64,000 nucleotides of DNA from Gnetum montanum (taxonomy: Eukaryota; Streptophyta; Gnetopsida; Gnetales; Gnetaceae), in contig MNCI01023815.1 of assembly GCA_015680685.1 (NCBI GenBank), positions 386,813 through 450,812 of the forward strand. The letters are read 5' to 3'. Position numbers and translations under genes: made by a program. Position 1 is the first letter of the stretch. Every line of letters starts with the position of its first letter. The notes under the pieces are model-generated. The model saw only the letters and a program-made list of their open reading frames with translations, had not been told where the DNA came from and ran no database searches. Shown piece by piece: positions 1 through 11,055 of the stretch.

Positions 1-650
1 CAATGCCTAGATATAGTGTCCAACACATGGTCCACAAATGTCAATGGAAAATGATCTTTAAATGTTGCCATATTCAATAGCCTAAATTCGATGTAGACCT
101 ACTGCTTATCACCTTTCTTTGGCACAATTACAAGTGGGCTAACCCACTAACTATCTACGATGGGATAGATCAACCCTACCTTGAGGAGTTGTTCTATTTC
201 CTCTTTGATGATTCACTTCAACCTCAAGTTCAGCCACCTTTGTGACCTTCTTCTTAGCTTCATGGCTAGGTTAGTGTAGATACAATGCTAGCATATCCTT
301 AGATTGATTCCAGTTAGCTAAGGATATGACCAAGAAAAGGCTATTGGCCATTTTTTGACCACCTTCAATAGCTTGTCTTTTTTTTTTTAGAGTAAGATTC
401 AAATTGATGATAACTAGCTTACCATTATTTAAAAATGCATACTTCATGTCAGCTAGTAGAGTTTTTAACTCTAGGTGCTCTTGGTTGAAATTATTAGGGA
501 TTTCCAACTCTCCCCAATAGGCATCATCATTTTCATTATCAGAGAGTTGGTAATGAACTTGCTCAAGTTCATCTATTCCTTTAGCATAGGCATATGTTAA
601 GTTTTTAGTATGTTCTATGCATAATGTGCTGCTATTAGAGTTAACTGTCA
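1..650 (-). pseudogene. Ty3/gypsy reverse transcriptase, N-terminal part, decayed
   Basis: Remnant of the pol region that enters the RT palm domain. Read on the minus strand from 650 down, the stretch open to 271 holds the pre-RT linker (LKTLLADMKYAFLNNGKLV), which in Athila-like elements precedes RT. Below 270 the frame shifts and gains stops, but fragments aligning with the RT start survive near 110-60 (NCAKER and AIEYGNI, in the place of VPKKG and a LLN-type motif) and near 40-1. The catalytic YxDD lies outside the window. It continues the PR fragment at 720-935. Family assignment is by similarity to the better RT copies at 11060 and 22330. Confidence 0.72.
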
Positions 651-719
651 ACCACTAGGTGCCCTCCTATTTTATGGCTGTTGCGTATAGGCATCTTTGG
701 ATATCAATTTCATGTGCAC

Positions 720-935
720 ACTGATTGCATGCATTGATGAATGTACTTTTAATGGACCAAATTTTTTGCACGCAGTTACACCCATTATCATTGTACATGA
801 TGCATGGAACTCACTTCTTCTCAAGTTGTCCAAATTTATTTTCCTTCAAGATTTCTAAAGAGTGGTCCCTAATGCCCATTCATGCATCAATGGTGCTCAA
901 CCATACAAATCCCATAATGATGGGGAAGTTTNATA
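720..935 (-). pseudogene. Retropepsin-like protease, C-terminal end, decayed
   Basis: Minus-strand remnant of the aspartic protease end. It reads LSTIDA, then IRDHSLEILKENKFGQLEKK, then KWVPCIMYND, and matches the better copy at 12322-12579 (GRAWLSTIDAKMRIRN...KKWVPCIKYSN). The catalytic aspartate segment is missing: at about 935 the sequence switches to plus-strand gag, so PR is cut by the rearrangement at 935-2459. A single ambiguous base sits at 932. Confidence 0.65.
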
Positions 936-1660
936 TAATAGAGATCCTTCTATCAAGAAAAGGGAGGTTCAAATTTGTGATGAGGAGGAGTCACCACTTG
1001 ATAAGGTGGTGATTAGGAAAACCTTGCCCATCCAAAAGTCTATTTATGATATTTTGGTAAAGGCTAATAGATTATGGAACTCTTTGGATTAAAAATTCCA
1101 AATTGCTATGAAGATTGCTAAAGAATCCAAAGAGTAGAATAGTGATCACAACCACAAGAAGCAGAAAGAAGCTAAACATGCTTGCCAAAGGGGTAAGGGA
1201 AAAGCTACTATAGTAGAAGAAGTTGTGGAGATAGACTCCAATGATGATGCTAGGTGTGACCTTTGTCAATATAACCATCCTAGGGGACGTGGCCTTGTGG
1301 TGTTACACTTATAAGAGTTTAAGGTGTACACACTGAATCCTTAACTAGCACAGAGGCAAGCACCTAGACAATTACCTTATCCTCAAGGTAATCCAAGGTA
1401 GTTCCACTAGCAACAATAAAGATACTATCCAAGTGAAGCTCAACCACAACTGTATGAGCAATACTAGTAGTGGCACCAACCACAATTGTGGGAAATGCCA
1501 TTGCCAAGATAGTAGTACCCTTATAGGTAACTAGATCCATATGGTACTATCTTCAGCAACCTGTTTCTCCATGAAGCTCTACCAGTCATGCCTCATTCCA
1601 ACATCACTATTATCCTTTAGAGTACCATCAAACTCGAGGGAAGCACCCATATTCATANTC
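935..1660 (+). pseudogene. gag C-terminal part in inverted orientation
   Basis: Plus-strand coding remnant inside an otherwise minus-strand element. It reads IQKSIYDILVKANRLWNSLD, then a basic tract (DHNHKKQKEAKHACQRGKGK), then CDLCQYNHPRGRG resembling a CxxC zinc-binding segment, then a glutamine- and tyrosine-rich tail. The same order occurs in the correct orientation at 13640-13090 on the minus strand. This block is therefore gag C-terminus turned around; see the inverted repeat entry. Confidence 0.6.
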
Positions 1661-2459
1661 TTTGAAGGGCTATCGAATGTGTTTAATATAAAGGATGAGG
1701 GTGTTGGAGATACAGGGTGACCAACCGCATTAGGTTGTGAGAGTTTGGGAGGACTATTGGGGTAGAAAAATGGTTTTTTCCTAGATCGATTGTTTGAACC
1801 ACTTGGCTACAAGGCGGGTTCAAAATTTATAGCCTTCATAGGATTTTATTGCTATGGTTGTGGTAGAATTTTGCCCTACATGGATGGAGCAGGAGGTAAC
1901 TAGGTTGAAAGCGGGGGGATGTGTGCAGATAAATGTGGAGAGTGGTATGAATATGGGTGCTTCCCTCAAGTTTGATGGTACTCTAGAGGATAATAGTGAT
2001 GTTGGAATGAGGCATGACTGGTAGAGCTTCATGGAGAAATAGGTTGCTGAAGATAGTACCATATGGATCTAGTTACCTATAAGGGTACTACTATCTTGGC
2101 AATGGCATTTCCCACAATTGTGGTTGGTGCCACTACTAGTATTGCTCATACAGTTGTGGTTGAGCTTCACTTGGATAGTATCTTTATTGTTGCTAGTGGA
2201 ACTACCTTGGATTACCTTGAGGATAAGGTAATTGTCTAGGTGCTTGCCTCTATGCTAGTTAAGGATTCAGTGTGTACACCCTAAACTCTTATAAGTGTAA
2301 CACCACAAGGCCATGTCCCCTAGGATGGTTATATTGACAAATGTCACACCTAGCATCATCATTGGAGTCTATCTCCACAACTTCTTCTACTATAGTAGCT
2401 TTTCCCTTACCCCTTTGGCAAGCATGTTTAGCTTCTTTCTGCTTCTTGTGGTTGTGATC
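1143..2459. repeat. Long inverted repeat (about 515-bp arms, about 290-bp spacer)
   Basis: Bases 1143-1656 reappear, reverse-complemented and almost unchanged, at about 1948-2459. Both arms carry the gag C-terminal segment; the right arm has the orientation expected for the minus-strand element. The right arm ends exactly at the first N of a gap, and a single N lies just past the inner end of the left arm. Arm identity is far higher than between any other gag copies here, so this is either a recent fold-back duplication or an assembly or read artefact. Confidence 0.85.
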
Positions 2460-2536
2460 NNNNNNNNNNNNNNNNNNNNNNNNNNNNNNNNNNNNNNNNN
2501 NNNNNNNNNNNNNNNNNNNNNNNNNNNNNNNNNNNN
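2460..2536. other. Assembly gap (77 N)
   Basis: Run of N immediately after the right arm of the inverted repeat. Apparent ORFs crossing it are meaningless. Confidence 0.99.
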
Positions 2537-3950
2537 ATAGTCTCTCTTGGACATAAATCCAAAGAGTTCTTTTGGTTTCTTCTTTGAGCTAATCTATGAT
2601 ATGGTAGAGTTGTTCCCTCTGAGAATAATCATGGCTAGGACATCGATGTAAGAGAGAATAATATCTACCCATGATAGCATTCAATGGTTCATGTGTTCCT
2701 ATTTCTAGCCTTGGATTTTCCTACTTAGATTAGACACTCTAGAGTACATCTGGTATTTGTCATTAAATAATTCTAGCATGGCACTCCATCTATGGATAGA
2801 TTCCAGCTCAAAGGACTAGTACCATCTTTCTACTTCCTTGATGAATGTCCCAGGAAATAGCTTTAATTTCTACCAATAATTTTCAATATTCTATAAGGCA
2901 CAAGAATCATGGAAAGCTTAGAGATGTGTTTGTGAATTAGAGTTATATCCCCCTTCAAATCTTGGGATATTGTTCATGTCTAAGTGCTTGATCTAACTAT
3001 CTTTCACATACCTAGTTAGGATCCTGATTACCTTTGCAATGTTAAGCATGATTCAAGTTTCTAGTAAAGGCTCATCATCATCATTATTTCATTGTCATTA
3101 ATGATGTCCTCTATTACCCCTTTGATTATTATGGGCATGACGATCAATGTTATTATCCTACTGCTCACCTCCATCACAATTTTTCCTTCTGTGGTGTTTT
3201 TCAGAACCAAAAGAAGAGGAAGAAGAAGATGTAGATGAATAGGGTGAAGAGGGAGGAGATCTATCACCACCATGATATCTGCCAACTTCCCTTTAGTGGT
3301 CGCAACAACATTCGTTAGGTTTTTTATGATCTTGACACTTGTCTGAGCCCTTACCTTGACTACCATATTTACCTAAACCTAGTTTGTTGATAGTGGAATG
3401 TAGATTTAGGTTCACATTCCCATCACCAGTAACAAGGGGTGGAGAATTTTCATGTTGAGAACCCCCAAAGAGAGGATCCTTAGTATCATCTTAGTTTAGT
3501 AGGAACAAGGGATTGGTGAACCATTTCCCCTTCACAAACTCATGTTGCTTCTCCTAGTGTCGATCTCTCCTATGTTGTGTTTCAGTGGAACGGTAGTCCC
3601 AGTAGTCGTAATCATGCACAATGTACTCCTCTTAAAGATCATGGATGCCTAACCTTTTAAGAGTGTGAAGTAGCATCATGGGCACAAATCGATCAAGAGG
3701 CGTTATAATGCTGCCTTCCATGTCACACCATCACAGTTGTTCATCCTTATGCAAGATGAAGGTAAAATTAGACACATACTCATCTGGATGGGTATATACC
3801 ACCTTGCACTCTTGTGGGACCAATGGTTTAACATCATCATGCCTGAGAGAAGAAGACATTTTGCAAAAAAATAGAATATCGGTGTGCTTATATAATTATA
3901 TTACATGTGAAAATGATGTTAACCTTGGGGTTCATCCAACAATGTTAATG
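2537..3950 (-). pseudogene. Ty3/gypsy gag (capsid region), decayed
   Basis: Minus-strand gag remnant. From high to low coordinates: an N-terminal part (near 3860-3600), a serine-rich and then His/Asp-rich charged linker (near 3250-3080, ending DDDEPLLE), and the capsid core with LDMNNIPRFEGGYN (about 3000), LKLFPGTFIKEVERWY (about 2850) and WSAMLELFNDKY (about 2780). This is the retrotransposon-gag fold that packages element RNA. It sits directly downstream of the PBS and LTR at 3999-5049, as expected for a 5' end. Many TAG stops and frame changes make it non-functional. It parallels gag at 12900-14520 and 63520-64000. Confidence 0.75.
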
Positions 3951-3998
3951 AGATTCATTAATCCTAGATAGCACATGTTTTTTTTTAAAAAAAGGGAG

Positions 3999-4017
3999 TC
4001 CTTGACAATGGTGCCAA
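3999..4017 (-). other. Primer binding site, tRNA-Asp type
   Basis: On the minus strand the bases after the LTR read TTGGCACCATTGTCAAGGAC. This resembles the complement of the plant tRNA-Asp 3' end (TGGCGCCGTTGCCGGGGA), used by Athila-type elements, with decay substitutions. The clean version lies at 63391-63410. Confidence 0.65.
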
Positions 4018-5049
4018 TGATGAGTGGTGAAGGTACCCCTATGCCCAACCATATGAATCACAAGTGTTCACACACAATCCAGTTGAATTCCATGGACTCT
4101 ATAGTTTTCCGATGCACTAGTTCTCTAGGAAATGAATTGGACATTAAGAACATTCATTGTCTTTCCAATTACACTTGTGAAGCTCAAGGGTATGATTCAA
4201 GTGTAACTGAGGCACATGATTTTTATCATTTTGTGTTTTATGGTTTTGGTACTTGAAATAAATAGGATAAAGAATAAAGTAATTTAATGTCTACTTTAAT
4301 CTAATTGACTAACTATTGTGTAATTAGTCCTAACATAAGTATCTAGTCCCACTTGTTGTACACATTCTAAACACATATAATGTTGTTGGGTTACCAAGCG
4401 TTAAGCACTACTAGGATTACCAAATGTCATACGCATGCTCAAAGTGATTGTACTTATGTGTTTACTTAATTTCTATTTAGCTTATCTTACTTAATTATTT
4501 AATTAGCTTAATTACAAGGGAACATTGAATAAATAACTGAAAACATTAAATGCATGAATAAAATATTTAATCCATCCAAATGTTGCAAGGTTTATCAAAA
4601 AGCTTATCTTTCTTACTGCACACACTATTGTGCTAAGGTAAAATAGTGCTTGAATAAAGATCTATACACTTAATGACTCCTACTGTGAGCATTCAGGAAA
4701 TTATTCTAACTTTCAAATGGAAAAACTACACGAGCTTCGCTACAACTATGACAAGATGATGCCTAAACATGGCGAGTTGGCACATATTTATAGGAAAGAA
4801 CAAACCTTGCATCAACGGGGCCACAACAATGCATCAAATGATATGTCGATAAGGCCATGTCAATGCATCAAATGATGTGTCGATGGGGCCTAGTCGACAT
4901 GACCCAGTCAATAGGGCCTAGTCGACATGGCCTAGTCAATGGGGCCTAGTTGATGTGGCCAATCCATGACTTTTTAATTAAAGTTGCTAGAGAACCTCAT
5001 TTATCTTCATCTTTATTAATTTTATTTCATTGTCATTGACCTTATTAAA
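4018..5049 (-). repeat. LTR of Athila-like element (LTR1)
   Basis: Minus-strand LTR of about 1.03 kb. U3 carries clustered GGCCTAGTCGACATGGCC-like boxes (about 4830-4970) and a TATA box (CCTATAAATATG, about 4785-4797). R/U5 contains TCTTTATTCAAGCACTATT and the paired motifs GGTAATCCTAGTAGTG and GGTAACCCAACAACATT found in every LTR of this family. The end adjoining the PBS is CACTCATCA. Upstream (plus 5050-5059) is a polypurine tract GGTGGGGCTA. Closest LTR in the window is 27731-28085. Boundaries are inferred by comparison, without target-site duplications. Confidence 0.75.
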
Positions 5050-5059
5050 TAGCCCCACC

Positions 5060-7160
5060 TAGTCCTTGTCATGATTTTTTACCCATTTGAGTTTTAGGGC
5101 ATCATTCTTCTAAGCATCTACCTTAATTACAATATTTTAGCAAAGAGCACAAACCTCTTCCATCAAGAAATTGCAATTTTCTACTGCCAACCTCCTCATG
5201 TCCAAGTTCATCTTGGCAAAATGCTTATGCTACTAGCATATATACTCAACCAATTGGTCCTTCCATTGCTTAGCATTTCATAGGTGGTGATTATTCTTGG
5301 TAAGGACCAAGTTCTCTTTATGAATCTGTGATAGGTTCTTATCAGTGTTGTTGGTCATGGCCTCTAACATGGATGCATCAAAGATCACGATTTTCTTTAC
5401 ATTTTTAGCCTCTTGATACTTTTATTGAAACTATTAAAAAAATTTACCCTATATAAGCTTGAACCTAAGAATGGCAAGATCAGAGAGACAAGCTCTCTAC
5501 TGAACAACTTCAATGGCCAATTGTTGATTAGTTACGATGGCCTCCTCAAGTTGAGCATTGGAAATCAACAGCTTTCTTCTTATCTTAAGCAACTATAACT
5601 AGTTTATAATGATTTCATCTTAAAGATCAATAATTTCTAGAAGTCGTTGACTAGCACCAACCAGTCTTAATAATGCCTCCTTATGTTGGACAACACTCAT
5701 CCAACCACTTTCCATTCCTATAGATGCATGGATGTCTACCCTAGTAACAATGTTTGGTACATACATTGTAAGAGCATTTAGGACGTCTACTACTCTATCA
5801 ACTAGTGTTTTTTCTACTATCTCTTAGCCCTTATGATGCATCACTAGGACTATTTCCCTTTCATCATTCTCCAACATGACTAAGAAGGAAGCAGCATTTC
5901 CTCAAATCTTAGGAAATGTTATTCTGGGAATGGATAATGTGACCTTCCTAACACTTGGATTAGGCCTTGTGGATGCTAAGTTCCTTTGCATGAAGAAAAA
6001 TAGGATCATTTCACTCTCTAGTTGGTTGATAGTCCTTACAACCTCATTCAAATGGCTCATGGTTGGATGGTAAATAAATGATTCCCCACCACTTGTAGAG
6101 CCTTGATGTTGTTGCAACAATTGCTCTTAATGTTTTTTAAGTCATTCAACAACTACTAGCCTCTTTGGTATAGTTTCTAGGGTTGTAAGTGATGGTGGTG
6201 GTGGCTACTCCTCTTCTAAAAACTTTGTCATTGCCTTATTCTTCATCATATCTTGTCAATATGAAATAAGAGCATGGCAGACCACATTGTTTGAGTAGCA
6301 TACTATCCCTTCCCTTTTACATAACTTTTGGATTAAAGATGGAAATGGGAGTGTTTTCCCATCCTTCTCATTTTCCTTAAAGTGTTTATTAATTTTTAAG
6401 AACATGAGTTGGGATACGTTGACTAGGAATTTCCTACTTGCAGCAACTAATGACCTAGCAAAGAAGGTTATTACCTTACCAGACCTCATCATTGGATTTA
6501 TGTGATAAGTTGTAATCTTGAAATATGCTCTCTCCACTTTTCTAAGGAAACTGTACTCCTCATGGTTCATCCCATAACATCATTGAACTAACTCTTTCTT
6601 AACCTCTAGGTCTATTTGCATTAATATTTTTTGGGTAGCCCAAGTACCTCTGCTATGGCCTCAACTCAATAAGAGATGGTAATGGTCTTGATTTTTACTA
6701 ACGCATCTCCTTGTCAAGTGTTACAGAATAAGTAAGTCTCCCCCATGTACCATTCTATGTTGTTTGAAAAAATGGACCATAAGGGAGACCCCTACCATTT
6801 GGTCTAAACCTTCTCTAATGCTAGTTCCAAGAAAGATCCAAAGTTTAGCTCCTAGAGCAAGGAACTTTGAACCTTCTTGATTCTAATGCATTCTAAATAG
6901 GCCTTCATTTGGATGACCTCCATGTTAAGCCTTGGCCTAGGAGCCTCATCTTGCTTGGATTAGCTTGTTTTTGCAGTGGGAATCTACCTAATAGATTCTA
7001 CTTTAGGTTCCCCCTAAAGAGGTCTAGTAGCATTTGTAACCTTGGTTGCTTACTCTTAGGTTGTGATTGCTGCTTTTATTGGCTCCTTCCTTCTTAGGGT
7101 CACTTTTCCTAGGGCTACGTTGGCCCTCACACTTGAAATCCTTATTTTGATGCCATATGT
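5060..7160 (-). pseudogene. Env-position ORF (PF20167-like plus coiled coil), decayed
   Basis: Minus-strand remnant of an extra ORF lying between pol and the 3' LTR. It starts near 7160 at ATGGCATC after GTGATCACAT. The best preserved part (6570-6256) contains VERAYFKITTYHINPMMRSG and then KHFKENEKDGKTLPFPSLIQ. It is plainly homologous to 25280-25492 and related to 55565-55750. The segment resembles the 'putative plant transposon protein' domain (PF20167) that accompanies Athila-like elements; this is recognition by eye. The remainder (6200-5080) is rich in charged and Asn/Gln residues, like the coiled coil of the second copy. Function unknown. Many stops and frame changes. Confidence 0.6.
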
Positions 7161-7720
7161 GATCACAAACATAACGCATGATCAACTTTTTAGTTCATAA
7201 CCTCTAGTTATTTGAATATCTTTCTTGTTATATCATGTTATGTGTAGTTATTAGGTGTTAAGAGTTTATCATTTAAGTGCTTGTTTGTGATCTTAGCTAG
7301 GTGTATTATTTTAATATTATTTTATTCTTTAGCTGTCAGAGTTTGTTTATTGGTCTTAATCCTTTGTGGTGATTAATTTAATATTATTTTAATGGGTTGA
7401 CCATGGGAAGTTAAAAAATTTCAAAAAACGTTTCTAAGGAAAACCAAAGATGTGTATCTTCCATGACATAAAGCCAAACTCCTATAGCTTGAGAGTCAAA
7501 GAATAAGTGAAAATAAGTTAGCGGTTTGTGAGTAAGGAGGCTCGAAAGGTTCATGGGCTTTGAAAAATTACAAAAACTCCTCTAGTGCTTCTACAAAATG
7601 ATGAAAAATGAGCTAAGTGTCATGCATATATATAGACTTTTTATACTGTGTCAATGAGATTGCATCAATAAGGCTACATAGAATCATCCCACTACATTGA
7701 TGGGGTTGCATCGATGCAAC
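7161..7720 (-). promoter_or_regulatory. Leader/promoter module upstream of env-position ORF
   Basis: Minus-strand region homologous to 24120-24655. It has GATGCA-type boxes (about 7720-7660), a TATA-like GTATAAAAAGTCTATATA (about 7650-7632), then TTTTTGTAATTTTTCAAAGCCCA (about 7590-7560), and ends in TGTGATCACAT just before the ORF ATG. In the second copy the last motif is a perfect acceptor (AATCACAG before ATGGC); here AG has become AT, and the matching donor is not recognisable. Promoter function is inferred. Confidence 0.4.
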
Positions 7721-9100
7721 TATTCTTAGCTATTTTTCACATTATGAACCAAAGGAATTTCAAATGGGTTTTGGAATAAAACAAGATCCGAATGGAAACC
7801 AAAAACATGAAGAAGGATGATAACAACATGAAAGAGGGTAGGTTTAGCTTAGGGAAAGAAAATTAAATGGGTTTTGATGAGGTTATGATGCCAAATAGAG
7901 AAAAATTAGATGTTTTTAAAGCTATTGGGATGATAGATCAAACATGCAACCCATGGTAGGGAGTTAAACTTAATTTAGACCAAAGGGACATAAGTGGATC
8001 CTCCCCAAAGCAAGCATAAGCCTATTGTGCCCTTGCATACCTTTATCATAAAGAGTATGTGGGCCCCAAGGATGACAAATGGTTAAGTTAAATCCCATAC
8101 AAATGAAAGAAATTATCCATGGGTTATGTGGTATAGAAATAAAGTTGAATAATTTCCTATGGCATGAGGCAATAAGGTGGTAAACCATGAGATGAATGAA
8201 TGATAGAGAGGATGTGGAAGAGATAATTAGCATCCTAGTCACACAAGGTTCTTGGTGGAAATCTTGATTAAAATGATCTGATACTGATCTGTTCTAAGTT
8301 AAGACCAACTCCATTCCTTGTTCAATGACCTTGCATTGACATATGTCCACTCTACATAGATTGAAAGTCTATGAAAACCCCATAGGACAACCATCACTCT
8401 AAGGGAAAAAGAAAAAAGAAGAAGTAGATAGGGCCTTAGCTATAGGGGTGTCTTCAAGAATGGGTAACATGTCCTTTTGGCCCCATAAATAGTGCTTGTA
8501 ACCCATTATTGAGTCTAAGCAATGTGTTTTGAATTTTCATTTATGTGCCATTTTTTTGTTTTTATTTTCATGAGAACCACACCATGCAAATACATGCTTC
8601 CTTTTATGGTCAACAGTAGGAGTGATGATATATCAATGGAGTTTCATAGAACTTTAGATTGATGTTCAAAGAAACCATATTAAATCTCCTTGAGGTTACA
8701 CTCTTTTCCTATTCCCACTTGGTCATTTCATAGTTTGTTAGGTATCACGAACATTGATTAATTTTTAAAGTTTTAATGTGAAAGTACCATGTGCTTCCAG
8801 GATACTGATTTCCCATGGAACAGAAGAAATGGATGGATTTCGTGGACTCATTGTTGGATACCAGCAAAAAAATAACAAAGTATTAGTAGAAAACATAATC
8901 CAAAGATAAAAATTGGTTGTTGGTTAATTAATCATAATAGGATAGCTTGATTTAAATAATTTTCTAGATTTTCAATAGCAATAACAAAATCAAACATTTT
9001 TAATTAAACTAGATGAAATTAATAAAAGGAAAATATATAAAAATATATATATATATATAAGAAAATGCAATACATATAAAGAATGGTGTAAAATAAAAAG
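7721..9100. other. No gene recognised; AT-rich spacer
   Basis: Between the env-position leader and the end of IN I see no coding homology on either strand. A (TA)n microsatellite lies at 9042-9059. The ORF at 7970-8242 (minus) resembles nothing and is probably chance. Confidence 0.5.
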
Positions 9101-10400
9101 GTGAAAAATTAGTTAGCCTCATCAAGGTGTTAGTACAAATGGTCACCTCCCCCACGACTATGTTGAGAGAAGGAGATCCAAAAAATGGAGTGAACCTATT
9201 CCGGTATAGAAGGGTTAGTGTTGTTGGTTACTTTGGATTCTAGAAATGGCTTAACTTGTTGTATGTCAACCAACAAACATTTGTGAGGGCTTGATGGATG
9301 GTATATAATCATGGATCTAGAAGGAAAAGTTGTGTGTATGATATAAGATCCTTCTCATAACATTTGAAACTTCATGAATTTTGGCACATGCATGGGATTC
9401 CAATAAAGAACCTTATCTTTAGGTTGGAATTTAACTCTTCTTATTGGTGCATCATGGTGTTGTTTGAAGTTCATCATTAGGGCTACTTGTTGATTCTCAT
9501 CTAGAACATTAAATGTCATTAGTCATTCTTTCTATGCTAGATTATCACTGAGTTCAAGCTCATAGGTCATTGTGAGTGTATGGAGTTACACTTGGATCGG
9601 ATGTTATAGTAACCTTTTATACACTAACTCATAGGGAGAATACCCTATAGGAAGTTTCCATGTCAAACAATATGCCCAAATAACATCATTGAGTTTAGTA
9701 CTTCAGTCCTTCCTATATCTACTAATTGTTCATGTTAGTATCCTAGAGATCTCCTTATTTGTAACTTCTGTTTAACCATTAGCTTGGAGGTGATAAGGGG
9801 TTGTAATTTTATGTTGCATCCCTAAGCATTACATTAATTTTTGAACAGTACACCCTATAAAGTAGGTTCCATTATAAAAAATGAGTGCCCTTAGCATACC
9901 AAAATAGTTTACCACATGTTGTTGTACAAATCAAGCAATAGTGATGGATGTATAGTCTAATACTATTGTAGCTTCAGTCCACTTGGTGCAGTATTTAATA
10001 GCAACAATAATGTAGATCTTATTTAACATGGAAGTGATGCATCCCATGAAGTCAATGCCCTAGAGATTGAAAGGCTCTAGCGGTTGGATCCATTGTTGGG
10101 ATCCTTCCATTTGTACAATTATTCCTTCATCTCTTTGACAACGCTCTCATGAATGGGAGAAATGGTAAGCATCCTTGAAGATCATTGGCTAGAAGTATTC
10201 TATAATGAGAATCTTTGTAGTTTTCTTCCTTCCTATGTAGTAGACCCCACAAGGATCCTCATGAGCATCTTGAAGGATGTGCAATTGATTATCATCTAAT
10301 ACACACCATCGAACAAGGCCATTGACACAAACCTTGTATAGGTGACCTTGGATTTCCATATAATGGTTGACCTAGTGAATAAATTATTGTCTCTTCTTAT
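9100..10400 (-). pseudogene. Ty3/gypsy integrase, nearly full length, decayed
   Basis: Integrase joins element cDNA to host DNA. On the minus strand: zinc-finger half with ERCQRDEG (about 10140), catalytic core with FNL*GIDFMGCI (about 10050, first Asp), LIFYNGTYFIG (about 9870, second Asp now Tyr), and PYHLQANG*TEVTNKEI (about 9790, catalytic Glu). The C-terminal part includes KDKVLYWNP (about 9410) and HKCLLVDIQQVKPFLESK (about 9265). Length is normal for the family. Stops and the lost Asp make it inactive. RNase H precedes it; no chromodomain is seen, in line with a non-chromovirus Athila/Tat-type element. Confidence 0.8.
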
Positions 10401-11055
10401 TATTTCATTCTAGTAGAGTCTCCCGAGTGAGTAGATAGGAGAGAAATTCATCATATTGACTAGTACTCCTTGGATCTTGGACTTCAATGGATTTAGCAAA
10501 GAGGAGTTCATCTAGGAATTGATTAGATAAAAGCTCATCATCCTTCTTACTATCCCATTGTAAGTGAGACAAGTTATTAGCAACGATGTTCTTAGTTTCT
10601 TTCTTATCCACAATGGTAAGATAAAATTCTTGCAAAATCATCAGTCACTATATAACACAAGCACTTATCATTGGCTTATTCATCAAGAAATAGATAACAT
10701 TGTAATCAGTATACACAAAGATTTGATATCCAAGCACTTAGTGCCTAAATTTTTCCAAGACATACACCACCATAATGAGCTCCTTCTTAGTGATGGTGTA
10801 ACCCAGTTGTGTACTCATAATGCTTTTTCTTGTACAATGGATTTAATATGGATGTTTCTAATCATCCAATTGTATAAGCATCACCCCTACTGCATAGTTG
10901 GATGCATCTATCATTATGTGGAATGGTCTGAACTAATATGAAGCATGTAGAATGAGAGTTTCTACGAGCTTTTGCTTTAACTACTAGAATGCTTGTTCTC
11001 ATTCCTTGGTCCAGTGAAAAGATGCATTCTTATTTGTAAGATCTACTAGCAATTT
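10401..11055 (-). pseudogene. RNase H domain of pol, decayed
   Basis: Removes RNA from the RNA-DNA hybrid during reverse transcription. On the minus strand: MIDASNYAVG (about 10910, catalytic Asp), KKELIMVVYVLEKFRH (about 10780), then YQIFVYTDYNVIYFLMNKP (about 10730) with the D of TDxN, then LQEFYLTIVDKKETKNIVANNLSHL (10640-10560). The open tail from 10641 to 10405 links to IN. Stops occur in the first half. Confidence 0.75.

Noticed and set aside
3678-4256. Two plus-strand ORFs of 97 and 93 codons
   Set aside because: They lie over minus-strand gag N-terminus, PBS and LTR end; no motif in the plus frames.
5413-6120. Short ORFs on both strands
   Set aside because: Frame fragments within the decayed minus-strand env-position ORF; no independent support.
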